Positions 33,935 to 45,250 of a DNA stretch of 64,000 nucleotides are shown here, one piece after another. The DNA comes from Sepioteuthis lessoniana (taxonomy: Eukaryota > Mollusca > Cephalopoda > Myopsida > Loliginidae), in the NCBI GenBank assembly GCA_963585895.1, contig OY757947.1, positions 33,907,422 through 33,971,421 of the forward strand, written 5' to 3'. Under the pieces are notes generated by a model. That model had not been told where the DNA came from and did not search any database. It worked only from the letters and a program-made list of their open reading frames with translations. The position numbers and the translations under genes were made by a program. Every line of letters starts with the position of its first letter. Position 1 is the stretch's first letter.

Positions 33935-34565
33935 AGTCTGCTCTGATGTTTATGTGAGAGTATATGATTTTCAGGAGAATTGAAAGAGTTTATTTGTTGC
34001 TGTCCATATTCAAACAATTTTCTAAATTTAATTAAATGCAATTAAGTTAATTGTAATTAATTTAATGGTAATATGACAACCACATGTGCCAAAACATATT
34101 TAATTAAAGTAAATTCGCAATTTTAATGACAAACCTTACATCACAATTCTTACGAACGACGCTCTGTATTTTGCCAGTCAACGGACTTCTTACATGGTGG
34201 AATTTTGGGATTGGCCAATCAGAAAGTTTGTAACAGAGTGAGAAAAGAGCGAAGCAGAGACCGAAAACAACATTCTTATTGTTCATCGGTTTTTACTTCT
34301 CCTTTCATCTTTTTTGAATCGTTCAATCATATCTCTCTATCAATTTATCGATTTGTCGCAACCATTCCACATATAATTATCGACCCCGTTCGTTCTGTTC
34401 CTTCAACAAATTCGGATTTCCGACTTCTCAAACTTCCTTCCTTTTACCAGCCTTAAACGCTACATATGGATTCAGTATCTCTAAGTACGAATCTATGTTA
34501 GTCGCGTGCTTAGTCTATCTTTCGATCTATTGAGAGGTCACATAAATGATCAAATATTGATTTTC
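33935..34565. other. No recognisable gene
   Basis: Ordinary AT-rich sequence. An 83-codon frame at 34205-34456 has no recognisable domain. Confidence 0.4.
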
Positions 34566-34569
34566 TATT

Positions 34570-34723
34570 TCAATCGCTACCAACGTGCTTATATCCGCTT
34601 GGTGGCCGACAGGTCCGAAGCTTAGTCTAACGTAAAGTTGGACGGGTTTCGATCCCGGCTTCGAGCGTCCTGCGTGTCTAGCCACACTGAAGAGTTCTGA
34701 TAGAACGAAACAGCCTGTCTGTG
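34570..34723 (+). mobile_element. SINE-H, cut by the assembly gap
   Basis: Box A region TTGGTGGCCGACAGGTCC, then AGTCTAACGTAAAGTTGG, box B GGGTTTCGATCCCGG and the body GTGTCTAGCCACACTGAAGA up to the N run. It matches the H copies at 31.6 and 47.7 kb. Confidence 0.8.
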
Positions 34724-34923
34724 NNNNNNNNNNNNNNNNNNNNNNNNNNNNNNNNNNNNNNNNNNNNNNNNNNNNNNNNNNNNNNNNNNNNNNNNNNNNN
34801 NNNNNNNNNNNNNNNNNNNNNNNNNNNNNNNNNNNNNNNNNNNNNNNNNNNNNNNNNNNNNNNNNNNNNNNNNNNNNNNNNNNNNNNNNNNNNNNNNNNN
34901 NNNNNNNNNNNNNNNNNNNNNNN
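34724..34923. other. Assembly gap, 200 N
   Basis: Exactly 200 undetermined bases, a round number suggesting a scaffold gap of unknown true size. The flanks are SINE-H on the left and a SINE-A tail on the right, both multi-copy. Confidence 1.
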
Positions 34924-35014
34924 CCGTTCGAGGAGAGGAAAACTCTTAATTCAAACCTGTTAAACTCCGCTTAAAAATAGACCTTTATGCAACATCCTAC
35001 TCGTGTGAAGGGGT

Positions 35015-35066
<52 letters not shown>
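34924..35066 (+). mobile_element. SINE-A 3' end followed by (TA)n
   Basis: GGAAAACTCTTAATTCAAAC, CTGTTAAACTCCGCTTAAA and GAAGGGGTTG match the A tail. (TA)n at 35017-35066 replaces its final bases. Confidence 0.75.
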
Positions 35067-35070
<4 letters not shown>

Positions 35071-35227
35071 CATGTATTGGTTAATCTAAACATTTTGCAA
35101 AAAATTGGGTCATCCAAATTCGACTTTTACACGGTTATCTCTGGTATGTTAAGCAAACTATTTAACTTATCTTCTTAGTTTTCTGAAATATGTATTTCCA
35201 TTCAGTAACTTGTGCATAAACCTAGAA

Positions 35228-35312
35228 CTACGGGACACCCAGTGAGTACTAAATTCACCAACGATGGCCGGCTAGCCAACCTTGTTAACCATTGCACTAC
35301 ATGAGGTGTTGT
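35228..35312 (-). mobile_element. SINE-G head, decayed
   Basis: Minus strand: CACCTCATGTAGTGCAATGG, TTAACAAGGTTGGCTAGCC, AATTTAGTACTCACTGGGTG. The tRNA-like outline and acceptor-end TGGGTGTCCC are kept, but box B is mutated. Confidence 0.65.
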
Positions 35313-35361
35313 TTCTAAATTATGTGCATTATAGATTGAAGGTCATGCATTTACAGATCAG

Positions 35362-35401
<40 letters not shown>

Positions 35402-35425
35402 AGTGTGTGTGTGTGTGTGTGTGTA
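35362..35425. repeat. (TA)n(TG)n microsatellite
   Basis: TA steps to 35402, then TG steps. Confidence 0.9.
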
Positions 35426-35472
35426 GAAATGATAGATTTTTCTGAATCTGACAGTATGATAGAAATATGTGT

Positions 35473-35643
35473 AAAGTTGGATAAATCAAACACATAACTC
35501 AAATTTAGATGTGTGATATTTCGTTCGGTTTATTTCATCAAACTTCTCCAGACACAGTCTCTGTCTGAAGAAGTGTGATGAAATAAACTGAACGAAATAT
35601 CACACATCTAAATTTGAGTTATGTGTTTGATTTATCCAACTTT
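35473..35643. repeat. Near-perfect palindrome, 82-bp arms
   Basis: The left arm (35473-35554) starts AAAGTTGGATAAATCAAACA. The right arm (35562-35643) is its reverse complement with three mismatches, and the loop is 7 bp. A diverged single arm lies at 45729-45790 (GGAAAGTTGGATAAATCAAA, TTTAGATGTGTGATATTTCG), with shared upstream sequence, so this belongs to a dispersed family. Confidence 0.95.
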
Positions 35644-35750
35644 CCACTAATTTTTAATATATATATATATATATATAAGATATTATTCAATCCAGTAAAT
35701 CTGGAGTAGGGAATAATTCCATTCAGGACCAATAGAATATTCAAAAATAA

Positions 35751-35774
35751 ATTATTAAATTTAAATAATCCTGG

Positions 35775-35822
<48 letters not shown>

Positions 35823-35846
35823 CCAGGATTATTTAAATTTAATAAT
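35751..35846. repeat. Palindrome centred on (TA)n
   Basis: ATTATTAAATTTAAATAATC and CTGGTA (35751-35777) are mirrored as the reverse complement at 35821-35846, around a TA-rich centre. Confidence 0.92.
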
Positions 35847-35943
35847 ATATATATATATATATATATATATTGCCATCACTTGATTCTCCAGTGTCGTTTG
35901 GATTGATGCCTGTGTCCTTTCAAACAAGCAACAGTTTTGTAAA

Positions 35944-35991
35944 GTCTGTCTGTCATCTCTTCTTCAAGCAGAGATGACAGACAAACAGACA
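35944..35991. repeat. Short hairpin-forming inverted repeat
   Basis: GTCTGTCTGTCATCTCT (35944-35960) pairs with AGAGATGACAGACAAACAGA after a 9-bp loop, with a small bulge or mismatch. 35992-36430 is otherwise unrecognised. Confidence 0.8.
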
Positions 35992-36425
35992 GACAGAATT
36001 ACTCGATTGTGTGAGAAGTGTGTTATGCACTTTTTTTTAAGCCAAACAAAGATTTGCAGACTTTACTGCAAAATGTCGCAAGTGTTATCAGCTAATCTCA
36101 AAGAAAGTGAGTCCTGTTCACATCGCTTATGAAACTAAATGTGATTGACGTATGTAGAGAAAAAAATAAAAACAACCACGAGCATTACGCTTCTAAGAAG
36201 AATTGTGAACCTGTGAGTCTGACATAGATCCTTTCCTCAGCATCACTTTGACCATTTATGACTTTTACAGGTCTCCTCAGAGGAACTACATCTTATCATG
36301 ATGTCTTCCTCCAATCAAATATTCTCAGTGCTTGCTTTTTCTAGACCAGAATATCAATTTCAAGTGATTTCAGATTTTCCAAGTGGATGTTTGCCATGTA
36401 GCAGTTTTCCATACATCAGACGTTC

Positions 36426-36429
<4 letters not shown>

Positions 36430-36467
<38 letters not shown>

Positions 36468-36602
36468 TAAATTGAATTACTATGACTAGAAAATCCGGTA
36501 AGCAGTTCATACGACATGCGGAACACTAGACAGCTGTTTCGACCTTATGAGGTTTCATCGGCAGTGCATACCGTGATCTCCACCACTGGAGATCGAACCA
36601 GC

Positions 36603-36689
<87 letters not shown>

Positions 36690-36690
36690 G
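36430..36690. mobile_element. tRNA-like SINE fragment between microsatellites
   Basis: (TA)n 36430-36464. Minus-strand fragment 36480-36605 has box B GGTTCGATCTCC and CCTCATAAGGTCGAAACAGC. (TA)n(TG)n 36606-36687. It is a single copy here, so the family is undefined. Confidence 0.5.
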
Positions 36691-37160
36691 CATGAGGTTC
36701 ATTCAATGACTGAAGGAAGTTTTGGGGAGGATTTCTTTTTTAATAATTTTTTTCTATATTTGATTTTTTTTTTTTTTTGTTGCTATATTTAAAATTAATT
36801 CATTGCAAAAAATCATTTCAATCTCGCAATTTGAGGCTTTTAAATGGCAGGAAATAGGCCAGAGTTCTCCGGTCTTGAATAGAGGTCTGCCATCAAACTT
36901 TTGGCATCTGAGAAGTGCAAACTATATTAAATATATCAAAGAATGTTTGGTGTATATGGAGAAATATATTTTAGTCATAAAACGTTTACAAATTGGATAG
37001 AAATGTGTTTGCTACAAACAGGGTAAAAATGTATTGGCTACAACAGGCCAAACTCAAAAAGACAATTATAGGAGTAGAAAAACACGGACTCTCCTGTAAA
37101 GAAAACCTTCCTCGCGCAGCAGTCAGTAAGGAAGGTCATACTGACAATTTTCTGGGACAT
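36690..37160. other. No recognisable gene
   Basis: T-rich then AT-rich. Open frames at 36803-37000 and 36993-37199 have no recognisable domain, and the second runs into a fold-back arm. Confidence 0.45.
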
Positions 37161-37215
37161 AAAAAGACCGCAGATTGTTTCTTTTTTAAAATCTTCTAGT
37201 GAAGACGTTCAAGTC

Positions 37216-37450
37216 TTCTCACGGGGTTATCCCAGTGGGGTAATGATTAAAGCACTATACTGCAGGATCGTTGTACGCGAGTTCGAACTCCAGTCACGCT
37301 ATTACGTTCACTTTTGGACAAATACCCTTGGGAAAGGTATGAACCTCCTCATCCTTTGATCTATGGGTTAAATAGTACCACTACTGTCCTTCTAAAAGGA
37401 TGGATTTGACATAAAATAACATGAGAAGTTGATATGCCATTAAATAACAA
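37216..37450 (+). mobile_element. SINE-B, inside element K
   Basis: Box A TGGGGTAATGATT (decayed), box B GTTCGAACTCC, middle CCTTGGGAAAGGTATGAACC, linker TACTGTCCTTCTAAAAGG and hairpin module (TGACAT, AAC, AGTT, ATGCCA). This copy keeps the canonical GTTCGAACTC box B, unlike the GTTCGTACTC copies at 6.6, 6.9 and 22.7 kb. Possible imperfect TSD TCTTCT(C/T)AC. Confidence 0.85.
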
Positions 37451-37617
37451 ATAAAAAACTCTTCTTACTTTTGGGTCAAGTTGTTAAAGAAAAAAAAAAC
37501 CTATATGAGCCCAAGTGCTTTCGACCATTTCGTGGGTCATCTTCGAGGGTTGTGTTAGATTGTTTGTTGCAGTGAGTGTTATACAGAGTCGGAGTAGTTT
37601 TTTAAAATTTTCTTTAT

Positions 37618-37922
37618 CCTATTTACCCAACCCCTTCGCTCGGGCAGGATATGACACAAGGTCAATTTTTAAGCGGAGTTTAACAGGTTTGAATTCAGAA
37701 TTTTCCTTCTCCTACTCTAGTTGCCTGACCAAGGCTGAAGAACCTAGTCTGTCCTACTATTTACCCAGAGCTGGAGGGAGAATATTTGGATTCATACCTT
37801 TCCCAAGGGTATTAGTGCTATGTGAAATGCAATCAGTCTCGTCCAGGATTTGAACTCATGTCGCCGTGTTCATTTCCTACGACGATAACAATTACACCAC
37901 GGGCACACCCAAAATTAATTTT
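37618..37922 (-). mobile_element. SINE-A, full length, inside element K
   Basis: Full A order on the minus strand from GTGCCCGTGGTGTAATTG to the GAAGGGGTTGGGTAAAT end. TSD AATTTTCTTTAT lies at 37606-37617 and 37923-37934. Surrounding bases are also similar, so the true TSD may be a few bases longer. A 112-codon frame crossing it is not a gene. Confidence 0.9.
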
Positions 37923-38084
37923 AATTTTCTTTATAAATTACAGATGGACGAAAGCGCTGGGGCTAATATAGAGTTCTTTCTTTACTAACTTGACCCAGAA
38001 GTAAGAAGACTAGTGAAAAAACTTGAACGTCTTCACTTGAAGATTTTGAAAAAGAAACAATCTGCGGTATTTAACCAAAACTGT

Positions 38085-38250
38085 ATATAGTCATCCACAG
38101 ACAGATATGTTTCGTTCTATCAAAACTCATCAGGGTGGCTTGACAGTGTCTTCCCGTAGCGGGGATCGAAACCCGTTGACTCAAACGTCAACACAAGCTT
38201 CTAAGCATTCAGCCACGGCAGATATCAGCTGCGAAATAAATTTTAAACGC
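38085..38250 (-). mobile_element. SINE-H copy
   Basis: Minus strand: head with TGCCGTGGCTGAATGCTTAG, box B GGGTTTCGATCCCCGC, AAGCCACCCTGATGAGTTTT and GATAGAACGAAACATATCTG. It is followed by (TA)n at 38296-38400. Confidence 0.75.
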
Positions 38251-38289
38251 TTATGAATCACAATTAATACTGTTTAAATACATCCGTTC

Positions 38290-39035
<746 letters not shown>

Positions 39036-39039
39036 TGTG

Positions 39040-39698
39040 TTACAACCAAACAGGCGACATATCCACACTAGACGGAACCTCTTTGAAACTGGTTGACAAA
39101 TTCATCTACCTAGGAAGCAGTGTCTCATCAACCGAAAAAGACATCGACACATGACTAACGAAAGCATGGACAGCTATCGATAGGCTCTCGATCATATGGA
39201 AATCAAACCTGACTGATAAAATGAAAAGCAGTTTCTTCCAGGCAGCGGTCTTATCGATACTGCTATATGGTTGCACTACTTGGACGCTAACTAAAAGGCT
39301 GAAGAAGAAACTAGACGGCAATTACACAAGAATGTTGAGAGCAATATTGACAACACCGACAACACCCCACAAGACACCAACTATACTATATGGCGACAAC
39401 ACCCCACAAACACCAACTATACGGCCACTTACCTTCCATCACGAAAACTATACTAGTTAGACGAACCAGACACCCAGGACACTGCTGGAGAAGCAAGGAC
39501 GAACTCATCAGTGATGTACTCCTATGGACCCCCACATATGGCCAAGCAAAAGCAGGACGAGCAGCTCGAACATACATAGAGCAGCTATGTGAGGATACGG
39601 GATGTAACCCTGAATACCTGCCAAAAGCGATGAATGATAGGGAGAAGTGGCGAGAGAGGGTCAGAGATATCCGTGCTGGCGGCAAGACATGATGATGA

Positions 39699-39700
<2 letters not shown>
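39040..39700 (+). pseudogene. LINE reverse transcriptase C-terminal third and 3' end
   Basis: Plus-strand translation covers [20 protein letters not shown]-type sequence, then WTAIDRLSIIWKSNLTDKMK, FFQAAVLSILLYGCTTWTLT, KKLDGNYTRMLRAIL, then in another frame KHQLYGHLPSITKTILVRR, HPGHCWRSKDELISDVLLW and EKWRERVRDIRAGGK. A stop interrupts at about 39153. A ~42-bp tandem duplication (CACCCCACA..ACACCAACTATAC) at 39357-39420 shifts the frame. It ends with GATGATGATGAT and (TA)n. This is the most complete LINE coding piece in the window, but it lacks the reverse-transcriptase catalytic core. Confidence 0.9.
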
Positions 39701-39731
<31 letters not shown>

Positions 39732-39732
<1 letters not shown>

Positions 39733-40423
39733 GTGGTGCCTTCAATAAGTTTCCAGACTTTTTTTTGTACAGGCATTTAAAATTGTCGAAGACTCTTGAA
39801 AAATACTGTTATTGCTATACATCTTATGAGATGACTGACCAATTTTTATGAGTTCAGGTGCAAATGAACAGTTACAGTAGCAATTGGAATACACCCGACT
39901 AAGTCTTGATTGTCACACCTGGTAAATTTCAAAAATGTAAACTGGACGTGAGGACACTTTAGAGGAACGATATGCAATAATATTCTGTTTTAACCTTGGA
40001 AAAAATGTCACAGAAATGTATTCAGACTGTTTTTTTACCATCCTGCATGAATCAAGCATCAGTGTTTGAGTGCATAAGAGATTCAAGGAAGGCAGGGAAT
40101 CTGTGAGGGATGATGAGAGGTGTGGGAGGAGTAAGGAAGTCAATAGACCAGAGTTGATTGGCCAAAGGATTAGGGTTAGGGTTTGGGTTACTGTGTTGAG
40201 GTTTTAAGGGAGTTCAGCAAGAGATTCCGCTGGAAGAGGCCAGCACTCTTCAAATCGAATTAGTGGCATTTCCACCAGGACAATGCACCAGTCCACAACA
40301 CCATCCTTGTCACAGACCATTTGACCAATAGTGACTTTTGGTTATTCCCTAAGCTTTCATGTGTGTACTATCAATAAAAGTGCCCATACGAAAAAAATCT
40401 AGAAACTTATTTAATGATCCTCG
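39732..40423 (+). pseudogene. Internally deleted mariner element with TIRs
   Basis: Both ends are visible. The left starts CGTGGTGCCTTCAATAAGTT and the right complement starts CGAGGATCATTAAATAAGTT. TA dinucleotides flank it (39730-39731 and 40424-40425), as expected for Tc1/mariner. Inside are transposase pieces: RTLEERYAI near 39952, HKRFKEGRESVRDDERCGR near 40070 with a stop upstream, then after a large deletion EFSKRFRWKRPALF, a stop, and WHFHQDNAPVHN. LTN then joins directly to SDFWLFPKL, losing the segment around the third catalytic residue. It is 692 bp long against roughly 1.3 kb for typical mariners. It inserted in the (TA)n tail of the LINE. Confidence 0.92.
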
Positions 40424-40434
40424 TATTAAATAGA

Positions 40435-40527
40435 TAGATATCAGACTCTTCATATATATTTCAGTCTGTTTTCTATCTCTTTATATATTTATTTCACACT
40501 GTTTATATCTGTCCTTATCAATCACAC

Positions 40528-40600
<73 letters not shown>
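40435..40600. repeat. CT/TA-rich and (CT)n microsatellites
   Basis: A decayed CAGACT...CATATATATTTCAGTCTG tract at 40436-40505, then (CT)n 40531-40594. Confidence 0.9.
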
Positions 40601-41146
40601 ATATGTATATATAAGCAGATGATAAATAAGCAATCCTTGAAAAGCGTAGGATAAATGAAAGTGTTCACAATGTTAAGGTATTCAGCGTGTTTTTTATTTT
40701 CAGATCTCAGCAATGTTCATCTTTTTTTCTGCCTCATCTCTAAAAACACAAAAATTCTAAATAAAAACACTTCTATTTTACACAAAACATCTAACAGAAC
40801 CACCAATTTCTTGAATCTCTCTATATATAACGATTAAGAAACGTTTCTTAAATAAGATCAACTTCGAATATAGCAGCTACGATCTAAAAAACATTTCATA
40901 CATTCCCCCCCACTTATTTTCCTTCTTTCTTTTTATATATAGATGGATATGACTAGACATTGTGTATCATCATTTGATCATTTGTTTCCACGAAGGTCAC
41001 TACAGATGGTGACGAAAGTAATTGGGAAACATATGGCATCTTCCTAAATATATTCCATTCTGAAGTCAAAGAGCTCCTTCAGTGACTGGAACGGATCAAG
41101 GGCAGAATAGGCAGACATGAAGTGTTTATCTTCTTTAATCAAAAGT

Positions 41147-41155
<9 letters not shown>
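40600..41155. other. No recognisable gene
   Basis: AT-rich, no family match, one 60-codon frame without features. Confidence 0.4.
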
Positions 41156-41177
<22 letters not shown>

Positions 41178-41181
<4 letters not shown>

Positions 41182-41415
41182 AGTTGACCAACCGTATTCG
41201 AGGGTGACCCGAAGGTTCGCTGTATGGGAGGGCGCTACTCCTTTCGCTGGATTGCTCCACTTAGCCTTTATCCGTACCTTATAAAGTTCTGAGTTAATCA
41301 AGGAGATATCTAGTACCATTTTTGAGTCTCTAGTATGATTTGACCTTGGATTGAACCCTGATCACCTGGACCATTGGTGAAAACTCAAACTATTATGCCA
41401 ATAGACCGGCATGTA
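41178..41415 (-). mobile_element. SINE-E copy
   Basis: Minus strand: box A region TTGGCATAATAG, box B GGTTCAATCC, AGGTCAAATCATACTAGAG, ACTCAAAAATGGTACTAGA, AACTCAGAACTTTATAAGG and CCTTCGGGTCACCCTCGAA. Preceded by (CATA)n(TA)n at 41150-41180. Confidence 0.78.
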
Positions 41416-42040
41416 TATATATTATATATATATATATAATCCGAGGAGAAAAACCCAAGGGGTAGGGAGTATCCAATTTGAGTGCTCAATACCAACGGCT
41501 ACCGACATATAATTAATTTTGGATTAAAAGTACATCAAAACTCAACGAGCCGAGACAAAAAAATTATTTTTATATAAAAAAAAAAAATCATTTCTTTGGT
41601 GTCATTATCCATTTATTTCTGATCGTGATGACCATCATCAGATGTTGCACGTAAAAATTTTTAATTTGGATGTTCCTATATTGCTTCCGGTATGAATAGG
41701 ATGTGAAATTTTCTTTTTTAATTTTTTTAATTAAAATAAATTTTTGGTTAAAATAATTGTTTGATATATTTTTTTATCATATTTTTTTAATCAAGAAGAA
41801 CTTTTTACGGTGTAAATATTATATGTATTTTTTTTTTACAATGTTTATACATTCCTAAAAAAAAAAGCGTTACCCCTAATTTAGATACAACTGAAAATTA
41901 AAAATCCTATTCCAGAAATATTAAATTCGGAAAAATTAAATAGTAATTCACAATTCATTTAAAATTATAGATGAAATAGGCATTATTATTTCCGCTGAAA
42001 AATGTATTATAAATATTAAATAATATAATTCGTTGGTTGG
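41416..42040. other. No recognisable gene; very AT-rich
   Basis: Runs of A and T, and no open frame. No match to the families here. Confidence 0.45.
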
Positions 42041-42041
42041 T

Positions 42042-42600
42042 TGGTTGGTTGGATTTTTTGGCATATCAACCTTTGTATGTTATTTTACGCCAAACCCATT
42101 TTTATACGAATAATCAGTTCTATTTCAAACAATTCAGTTTAGCGTGAGTACAGAGTTTAATTGTCAAAAACATTTCTATTTCAATCTATTCAGTTAAGTC
42201 AAACAGTTATAATTCAAACTATTCAGTTTAGCGTAAGTACAGTTTCAATATCAAAAACAGTTCTATATCAAACTATTCAGTTTAGCATAATTACACTGTT
42301 TAAATATCAAAGCAGTTCTATTTCAAGTAATTTAGTTTATCATAAGTACGCATATTAGTTCTATTTAACCCATAAATAGGACCCTATCGAGTGCCACCAC
42401 TTCGGACCAGAGTGGACCTGGTAGCGATGGCAACGAAGGAGTGCTCCACATTCCTCAAGGCTCCAACATCGCAGGAACCTCACCATCAGATTGTTTAGAG
42501 TCATATGCCGGAAACTCGTTGTGTGTGTGGGGGGGTCTTACACCTCTGCAGAGTCGCAGTCAGTGTATTCTACTGCCCCAGCTGACTGGGCAAAATATAA
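42042..42600 (-). mobile_element. Element D, minus strand, complete
   Basis: (GGTT)n tail, hairpin module (42060-42100: GGCATATCAACC, TTTGTATG, GTTATTTTACGCC), minisatellite 42115-42350 (TTCTATTTCAAACAATTCAG units) and body 42360-42597 ending CAGCTGACTGGGCAAAA. The body keeps AACCTCACCATCAGATTGTT and a G run at the place of the GGGGGGGTCTTAC motif. Confidence 0.85.
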
Positions 42601-42654
42601 TTCATGTTATCAGGAAATGATATTTCAATTCTGATTTTAATTTAGAAGTATATA

Positions 42655-43215
42655 TATATATATATATATTGAGAGAATGACGGAGAGATAAGAACTTGAT
42701 GACATAGTCCCTCTTTTTAAGGGACTGTTTCTCAAACAGAGATTTAAGAGCTCCCCCTCTGACAAGGGCTGTTCTGGGTTTGGCACTAAATTGCTTCCGG
42801 TGATGTGTATCTACTTCCGGAAATTTGAGTAGTGTTGACTCACTCTTTTAAAGCCATTATTTCCACAGTGGACCAGTGAATACTAGCAGCTAAAGATTCG
42901 CTTCACAGTCAATAAGTGGAATAAAACTCTTTGACCCTCAGATAAGACTCTGTTTGGATGAGGTTTGGGTTAAGTGTCCCACCTGGGGGTCAAATAGATT
43001 TATTTTAGATAATTTTTAAAATGATTTTTAATAACATGAACATATTGGATGTTAAAATATTAAAATTTCTATTGACTATCAACTGGTTAATTCTTTAAGA
43101 TGATAGTGTAGATTTTTGTAGTGAAATATTTTTATACAATAATAAGCAATGTTTTCTTCGGCAATAAACACACCAGCAAGGGTTTTTCTGCCGTAAAACT
43201 AACAAATCAACTAGA
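42655..43215 (+). mobile_element. Element D, old decayed copy
   Basis: CCCCTCTGACAAGGGCTGTT, TTGGCACTAAATTGCTTCC, GTGTCCCACCTGGGGGTCAA and ATAGATTTATTTTAG keep the D order. Minisatellite-like AT sequence follows, then a decayed hairpin (GGCAATAAACACACC, GGGTTTTTCTGCCG). It aligns with the 29.1 kb copy better than with young D copies. Confidence 0.5.
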
Positions 43216-43289
43216 CCTTATCAGATGCATAAGGAGAAGTATATTTTAGTCATAAAATGTCAACATATTGGGTAAAAAGGGGTTCGATA

Positions 43290-43300
43290 CTAACTGACTG

Positions 43301-43344
<44 letters not shown>

Positions 43345-43390
43345 GCATACATACATGTGAGATGACCGAGAGAAATATATCAACAGACCG

Positions 43391-43434
<44 letters not shown>

Positions 43435-43564
43435 TCATGCATGCATACATACGTATATAAGAAGAGAATAAAATAGATAGATAGATAGATAGATAGATAC
43501 ATACATACATACATACATACATACATACATGTGAGATGACCGAGAGAAATATATCAACAGACCG

Positions 43565-43600
<36 letters not shown>

Positions 43601-43810
43601 TCATGCATGCATACATACGTATATGAGAAGAGAATAAAATAGATAGATAGATAGATAGATAGATACGAATAGACCGAGATAGACAGAAACAAACCGATAT
43701 TGATGGATCGATAGATTGATGGGTAGGAAAAGAACAAGACAGATATATAGATAGATATGAAAGACTGCAATAAATTAAGAGATAGAAAAGAATTTGATAG
43801 ATAAATAGAT

Positions 43811-43853
<43 letters not shown>

Positions 43854-43960
43854 AAAATACCTAGGTAGATACATACACAGATACGAAAAAACCGCGTTCG
43901 TGATACATACACAAACACACAAACACATATATATATATACATACATACATACATCATTGG
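43290..43960. repeat. GATA arrays with a tandem ~170-bp unit, GAAA tract
   Basis: Two copies of a unit with CATGTGAGATGACCGAGAGA (43350, 43528) and GAAGAGAATAAAATAGATAG (43461, 43627) differ in GATA number. (CATA)n runs at 43497-43530. (GAAA)n runs at 43812-43857. GATA arrays are again led by GACTGAGATAG or GACCGAGATAG. Confidence 0.92.
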
Positions 43961-44166
43961 CAGTTGGTCGACTGATTACAAAGGAATTGATAAAAGTCAA
44001 TCATTTTAAAGCAAATTGAATTTGTAAAACAATCGGTGTGATCGAAATCAATTTTAGCGCCAAACTCTTTGCTTGATAATTTTGTCAGCGAAAATGCAGT
44101 ACGGACTGCATCATTGCACACTTGTTGAGCAGCTGATTCTTTGTAACTGCTCCTATCTTCTGCTCC

Positions 44167-44167
<1 letters not shown>

Positions 44168-44237
<70 letters not shown>
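44168..44237. repeat. (CT)n microsatellite
   Basis: Uninterrupted CT steps. Confidence 0.97.
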
Positions 44238-44239
<2 letters not shown>

Positions 44240-44240
<1 letters not shown>

Positions 44241-44840
44241 ATCAAAGTAGCGATTTAATTCCATCTTCCACTTGGTGAAGGATGCAACAATTGTGCCTTG
44301 TATCCAACTATTCCAACAGACATCCACAGATATACACTGATACATTCGGTTTGAAATAGACCTCGTGGCCGCTTCTTTTCTCTATGTATTTCGCCCTTCC
44401 GAAGGTTCCAAAGTGCAGCCTTACGTACAATCTGTTTATATCTGGAAGAGATAGATTCATGCCTTTCCTAAAGCATGAGTATTCATTGGAACACAAAGAA
44501 CCCCATCTAGAATATGATCTTGGCTCACTGTATCACGATAATTATGATGCGATTCATCCCTATCAACCATGATGTTATCATCATCTTTATCAACATAAAG
44601 TGGCCCTGACAGTAAGGATTAATGATAATCTTTCGTTGGCTGTTCTTTTTCCTCATCAATAGATGCCATCCTTATTGATGACCTGCTGTAGTTTCGTGGT
44701 TGAATTATTTGAGCCTGGCCGTTGACCTTTGAGGTTCTTCCACACAGCATCTGATGAAGCTCACCGTGGCCCCAACTTTAGATTAATCTGCTTTACTTCA
44801 CATGTACCACGCTGCTTCCTATAGCTTCCATCGATATACG
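44240..44840. other. No recognisable gene
   Basis: Frames of about 62 codons on both strands (44308-44496 and 44384-44572) overlap each other and have no recognisable domain. Confidence 0.45.
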
Positions 44841-44842
44841 CT

Positions 44843-44844
<2 letters not shown>

Positions 44845-44896
<52 letters not shown>

Positions 44897-45089
44897 ATAT
44901 TAGGGTCGGGAGCGGGTGTATCAGATTTTTAGTTTTTCCCTGTCTTCTCCGGGCAAATTTCGAACTTATTCCGGATATTTGTGACTTGGTAGTTTCCTGT
45001 CACTCTAGATATATGATTAATAATTTTTTAGGATATATATATATATATATATATATATCCTTAAAAATTATTAATTATATGATTAAAGT

Positions 45090-45128
<39 letters not shown>

Positions 45129-45221
45129 CCCTGGCTTCTCCTGGCCAAATTTCAGAATTATCCGTATATCTGTGACTTGGCAGTTACGTGTCACTTTAAT
45201 TATATAAGTGATAATTTTTAA

Positions 45222-45250
<29 letters not shown>
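44845..45250. repeat. Direct ~200-bp duplication with (TA)n palindromes
   Basis: TTTCCCTG(T/G)CTTCTCC, then GTGACTTGG(T/C)AGTT and GTCACT occur at 44935-45005 and 45124-45195. Each is followed by TATAT.AGTGATAATTTTTAAGG-like sequence and (TA)n. The stretch 45058-45095 is the reverse complement of the same flank (CCTTAAAAATTATTAATTAT, then AAAGTGAC). (TA)n lies at 44846-44900, 45034-45058, 45093-45126 and 45223-45257. Confidence 0.85.

Larger units (their letters stand above)
37167..38068. mobile_element. Fold-back element K, interrupted by two SINEs
   Basis: The outer arms begin ACCGCAGATTGTTTCTTTTT at 37167 and end with its complement at 38068. The arms continue inward through GTGAAGACGTTCAAGT, GTAAGAAGA, the TTGACCCA(A/G)AAGTAAG stretch and the CGAAAGC(A/G)CT region (left pieces 37167-37214 and 37455-37530, right 37940-38068). 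The left arm is split by SINE-B (37216-37450). The centre is split by SINE-A (37618-37922). A second element K lies at 45276-45585 without these insertions. It has no open frame of its own, so it is non-autonomous. Confidence 0.85.
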
